Below, piece by piece: positions 55,201 to 61,200 of a stretch of 64,000 nucleotides of DNA. Origin of the DNA: Zeugodacus cucurbitae (Eukaryota; Arthropoda; Insecta; Diptera; Tephritidae). The stretch lies in assembly GCF_028554725.1 (NCBI RefSeq), contig NC_071671.1:9668001-9732000 (forward strand). The letters run 5' to 3'. The translations under genes and the position numbers were made by a program. The notes under the pieces are model-generated. The model did no database searches. It saw nothing but the letters and a program-made list of their open reading frames with translations, and was not told the DNA's origin. The stretch's first letter is position 1. Every line of letters starts with the position of its first letter.

Positions 55201-58200
55201 TTGGAACGTCTGAAAGGTGACACCAACGATCCGAGCTACAAACTCTCCGAAGCGAATATACGAAAGCTGCGCGAACAGTTGCGAAAAATCGGTGCCGAGG
55301 TATGTGCGTGGGGGGAAATTGTGGGAATCGCCGATGTTCCGCCGGTGTTCCCTTTTGCATACATACATATATATAAACTTACATATGTATGCACATTCAT
55401 ATACATATGTACGTATGTATGTATGTTTGTATTCTCTTTTAAAAAATATATTGTTCATATTGAGCAATATCAAGTATGTGAATTATACTTTTTTGTTCGA
55501 TTTAACTATTATTCTCCCTTGCAAATTTGTTGTTTGTGAGTTGTCCGTACAAGTTTTGTCGAATATTTTTTGCGAAACATTTCGTATTCAATTTTTTTTA
55601 TGAGTTTTTGTCCCATACATATACATATTTTAAATTCTGGCAACTGATTCCATAGTATGCATCTTATTAATTTTTAATGTGTGAATAGTTCTTTCATTGG
55701 TTACAGCATTTTTTACAAATTTCTGAATTTAATTTATGTACTTATAATTTTGCCAATTTTTTTTTTGAGTTTTATGATCAAATTTCCATACCGTAGCTCG
55801 ATCCTAACCTAAAAACTTAACCCAAAATATATTTTTTTTCTAAAAAAAAATATAATTTTTTTTAAATGATTAAATATTAAATGGAATCATTTGCTAGGCA
55901 TCATATCTATGCCGCCACCCTTCTTTTAATTAATTTAAAGAATTAAATTTGCATAATATATTACTTATATATAAATTGTGTACCTCGTCTTCTTCACCTT
56001 CGAAACACACATTTCTAAGAAACCACAACACTGTATTTAATATTTTAAAAATCCTGAACATTTTGTACTCAACATATACATACATACATACATAAATGCG
56101 GTACATCTACACATCCAAAACTGAAAATACCCTGATTTCCAACTTGAAGACCAACAAATGAAATGGTCTAATACACTTTTTGTTGTAAAAATATGTCAGA
56201 TTGATTGAGCAATCGCAAACAGATTGAGAATGACGGCATTTTTATGAACTGCAGTTATTGTGGCATTTTTGCATTGTCATAAAATTCACAGTTACATATA
56301 CATATATATACATACACACACTCACACAAGCGCGCTAAAATACACAATTCTAATGATGCTACCGCAGCACCTAATAAAACTATTTTATTTTATACACGAA
56401 ACTAAAGCGAATAATATTTAATAATTTGTAATAATAATAAAAGACTGCTCATAAATTATCGTTACTAAATATTGCTCTGCTTGCCGTCCCATTCCGCTGC
56501 TCGCTCGCTCGTACATTTGATAATTTTCATTGTGCATTTGCTAAAAATTCAAATTAAAAATTGTAAATGTTTTAACCTGAACTAAAATTATAATTTTTTT
56601 CTTTTTGTTTTCGAAACTTATACTTACAAAATTTCGAATTTTATTGGCGCGTGTTTTGAGTTTACAAAATAGTCTCCATTCGTGCCTAATCGACTATCCT
56701 TGTTGTGATTTAACTGCAAAGCGTAGCAAAAGTTGTCACACATAAAAATTTATTGATAAAATAGCTTGGAGAAGAAGAATGAAAATTAAAAATATTAATT
56801 AATTAAAAATTTATAAAAAACACTATCGACGAAAAATATGATTAAATAAAATAAAAAATGTAATGGAAACATAATTTATAAACAGATGAAATAAATTATA
56901 ATAAAGTGTTAATGAAAAATTTACTCAGATAAAAATGTATTAAATTATCAAATAAATAATTGAAGAATAAAATAAATAAATAATTTATGTACACATTCAT
57001 AAATATACTAAATGAAAAGGTTAATAATCATATATGTATAATAAAAAATGAGGTGAAAAAATCACGAAAGGCTATATAAAAAAAACAGAAGTAGGAAAAT
57101 TAATTAGAGTAAAAAAAATATATAATATGAATAAAAAATATAATAATTACAAAGTAATAAATAATGTACTAAAACCATAATTTCCATAAATGACAACGAA
57201 GAATGACATTTTTAGGAACAAACTCAGTCCTTCAGGTCATTATTTTGCTGAAAGCTTCTAGCCACCAGTTAATATTATTTTTTGCATATCGTGGGCATAA
57301 TTCTTGTTATTCTTGTTGTCTGACATAGGGTTTACCATCATTCTCGAAGTGATTAAACATGAATTGTTCACTGCATACCACTAGATCTCAGAATTTGGAG
57401 TCCTTTCACTGGTACACCCCTGCAAATGATATGCTTCGTTTGATGTTCTACTTTAATACGCTTGGTCAGCGTCATGCAATTGACCTATTTAGGAAATTTT
57501 CATGCAATCTATGGCGGATACTGTGTGTTAATGCACTTACACCTTGTCTATGCTCCATTTGAGCTCTAATTTCAGGTGAAGTAAAAAAATTATACATCTT
57601 GTTCATTCATGGTAATTACCTATCGTCGCAAGGTATTGTCTTTGTCGGTTTTTTCGGTGTACCTTTCCAATGTTTCCTAAAATATGGTAAAGCATAAAGT
57701 ATCCAGTTCCCCTAGAAAAGGCAAATATTCCATTACTTTCACAATGTTTTTGAATTTTTAGATTAAAGGTGATTTTTCCTTCAAAAGGAGCAGAGGTCTT
57801 ATTTTTGTCCAGGGTAAAAAAAAACTTTCAGAAAATGTTTTTAAATTACATAAGTCAATACCGTTTTTTACATTTCAATAATTTTTTTCTCTCGGTCATT
57901 TCTCATAATTCATTTCTTCGCTCAGATCGTGGTGTTTGTTTTTTTTTTTTTTGAAAACCACATTTTAATTTTTCTGAAAATGCTCTTTGTAATTTCGACA
58001 CATAACGGATGTTTTTTCATACCATTATAAGATTTTAAAGCTATTTCGATAGCTTTTTTTCCGAAATTAATTTTGAAATGCAGTGGCTTAATTCAGTGAG
58101 CGCGAGTGTATATATAAACCTATAAAAAGACTTTCTGAAATGAAAAAAAAAATAAAATAAAATATAATAATGCTTTTGCTATATTTAAAATATAAAATAG

Positions 58201-61200
58201 GCACAATTATGAACTAAAACGTTTAATAATATTAAATATGTACTAATAAAACATAAATATATGCAAATATGTAATTACTTGCAGTGAATTAAAACAAACC
58301 AATTTTTGGCAATATGTTTAAGTAGCTTAAATCGATTTCGACTAAAAGAAAGTTATTTATTTAAAATAAAAATCTGGGCATGATTTTGAAGTGGTACGAA
58401 TGTCGTAATTTATCACAATTCGCTGCTTTCAATTCGTAAAACATTTTTTATGATAAAACACAATATTGATTATCGAATGAGATAGCCACAATAAACCAAA
58501 TTATCCCATTAACTCTATTTGACTTTATAGCCTTTTCACACAAGCGCTAATTGATCAATTAACCGGCCTTTGTTCGATTAAAACGCCGATTGAGATCGAT
58601 TTACCATACAAAATAAAAATCTCAATTATCTGCATTTATTTTTAATCGAATTTTAATCGAAATGAAAATTAAATGCAAATCTGCGACAAAGAACGTATTT
58701 GTTAGTGATACTATTCGACGGTAGATGTCGCTGTGGGAAATAATGGTTGTGTTATTGAAAAAATAGCAATCAGCTGTTGAAACTTACCAACTTCTTATGA
58801 AAAGCAAAAACAAAAATGTATAAACGTATAACCTTAATTAAAGTTTTAATTGATCAATTAATTTAGCTGTGCGAAAAGGCTACTTGGAGATATTGTCAAA
58901 AATTAATTTGAAATTGATAAACCAATTTGTTCAAACATATTTAAAACTGAGTAAAAATACTACTGATTTGATAAACTTTCAAGTTTCACTACTCCTAATT
59001 CTCTTTCCGAAACTAATTTATAAAAAACAACAAAAATATTTAACACGTTTCCACACACGAATAAACTTTAGTCCAAATTTTAACGAGAATCGAGTCTCAC
59101 ACAACTTCCAATAATAAAACAAAAACACAACAAAAAACAAACAACTACTACAACAACTGCCTGTCTCTACTGTCTCACCACTCTCAACAGGATGCACCAA
59201 CAATCAAATTACAACCAACTGCCAACAACAATAAGAATAACGCAATGCTCTCGCCCGCTCAATTACACCATCTATCAGTAACGTCCCATCACCAACACCT
59301 ACACCCACATCAGCAAACACAACTACAACAACCAACCATAATACCACAGCCACAAGTACAATCCTCTCCAGCTTTCCTCTCTCTATTGCCTCGTTCGCTG
59401 TCCTCGCTGTCGTTGGGCACGCGTAAAAATAAGATTGATAAAGATTTAATTACTGCGCCATTGAATAATACAACGGATTTTCTACATCATCATCATTTGC
59501 AACAACAACAACAACAACACAATGCGAACAACAATGCGCTGCCGCCATACAATATGTCACAATCGTTACATCAACCACAGACGCAGCAGCAGCAGCAACA
59601 GCATCGCAACTCCATGCAACAGGCGCTTTTCTATCAGCCGCAACAACAACAACAGCAGGCGCGTCTCAAAGAGACGCCGAAATCATCGAACTCCAAGGGT
59701 AAAAACAAGTTCGGCGCGCAAACGAAAACTCAGAGCATACAAGAGGATACACCGCCGCCGCTGCCGCAACGCAATCCGCCGCGTCAGTTGCAGCTGGACA
59801 ATAACGGCAATGCCGCAGGTGTCATGAGCACAAGCGGCAACAACAATGCGTCTTTATTCGCACCAATCTCCGATTTGGACATGGGCGCCAGTAGTCCGCG
59901 CGGCAAATCACCACAACCCACTTTGCCGCCACCGCCGTCGTGCGCGACCCCCACCAGCGGCGCATCATCAGCGCAAAAGAAACGCTCTAAGACCAAGACG
60001 AAAGCGCTTTCCGACCCCAAGATGTCAACGCAAATGTTTCTACAAATGGAGACGTCGTCGTCGGCGGTGGGTGCGAATGCGACGGATGCAGCCGCTGATG
60101 GCGGTAGCTGTGAAACCGATTGCATACCACCGCCTTTGCCGCCACGGCAACCTGGCATGCTGGAGGAGTCGCCGCACAGAGGCAGTTTCTCAAATTTGAA
60201 TGCGTCCGCACAGGGGGCGCGTCCGCCGCCCAACAGCATCGACACGCTGCTCAACTATCCGCTCGTGTCCACTTGCACGCCCGTGCATCGCGACAACATG
60301 GCGGCGGCATTCCCGCTCTCGCAGCGCCCCAACATCGTGCAACAACTGCAGCAACACCAACAACAACAGCAGCAGCAGCAACAATTGCAGCACAGCAACA
60401 GCTGCACGGGAACGGCGTCCACAGCAGCTGTAAGTAGTCATGCGCAGCGGCGCATGCGCACAAGCAAAGTACTCGTAGCGTAAATAAACTCGAAAGTAAA
60501 AGCCTAGAACCAAATGCCGAAAGAAAGCTGCACGTAGTCAGGTCACTGGGACCTTTGTTTTGTTTTGGTTTGATTTGGGATGGTACTCGTAGCTTAAGTA
60601 CAACAACACAACCGCCTCTTGCTACTCGGTTTATGTTCTAACTCACGCATACCTGTTTACACTGCTTTAAAAGCGGCTGTGTGCTTCTGCGGCCTGATAC
60701 TCTGCTATCACTACTACTATATTGCTACTACTATTACTACAACAACAACAGCAACTGCGGCTTTGGTGGACTTTTCTTTTGAATTTTTTGAATGTAGTTT
60801 TTGTAACTTACAACAACAACAAGCAGTTGTTGAATAATCGTATTTGTTGGCTGTAGTTTTGAAACACTAACTTGGGGTTTTTTGAAATATTTTGTATCTA
60901 CTCGTAGCGTTGTTTAATCAGCAATGCAGATTGGCAAACATTTGTACGTAATGTAGTTAACTAAATAACACTCAGTAGTTTACAATTGATAAAAGAATAT
61001 AACCTTAAAACCCATCTATAACATACATATTACATACATGTTGTATAATATTATACATCGGGATATTTTTTTACTAACAAAACACTAATATTTGTCACAT
61101 AGAGGTAATGCATTAAAGTTTCGCTCATTTTTATTCGAAAATCGAATTTCGAACTTTTCAAAAATCAAATGGGACGTCTCACACTATTTTGACGAATTCC

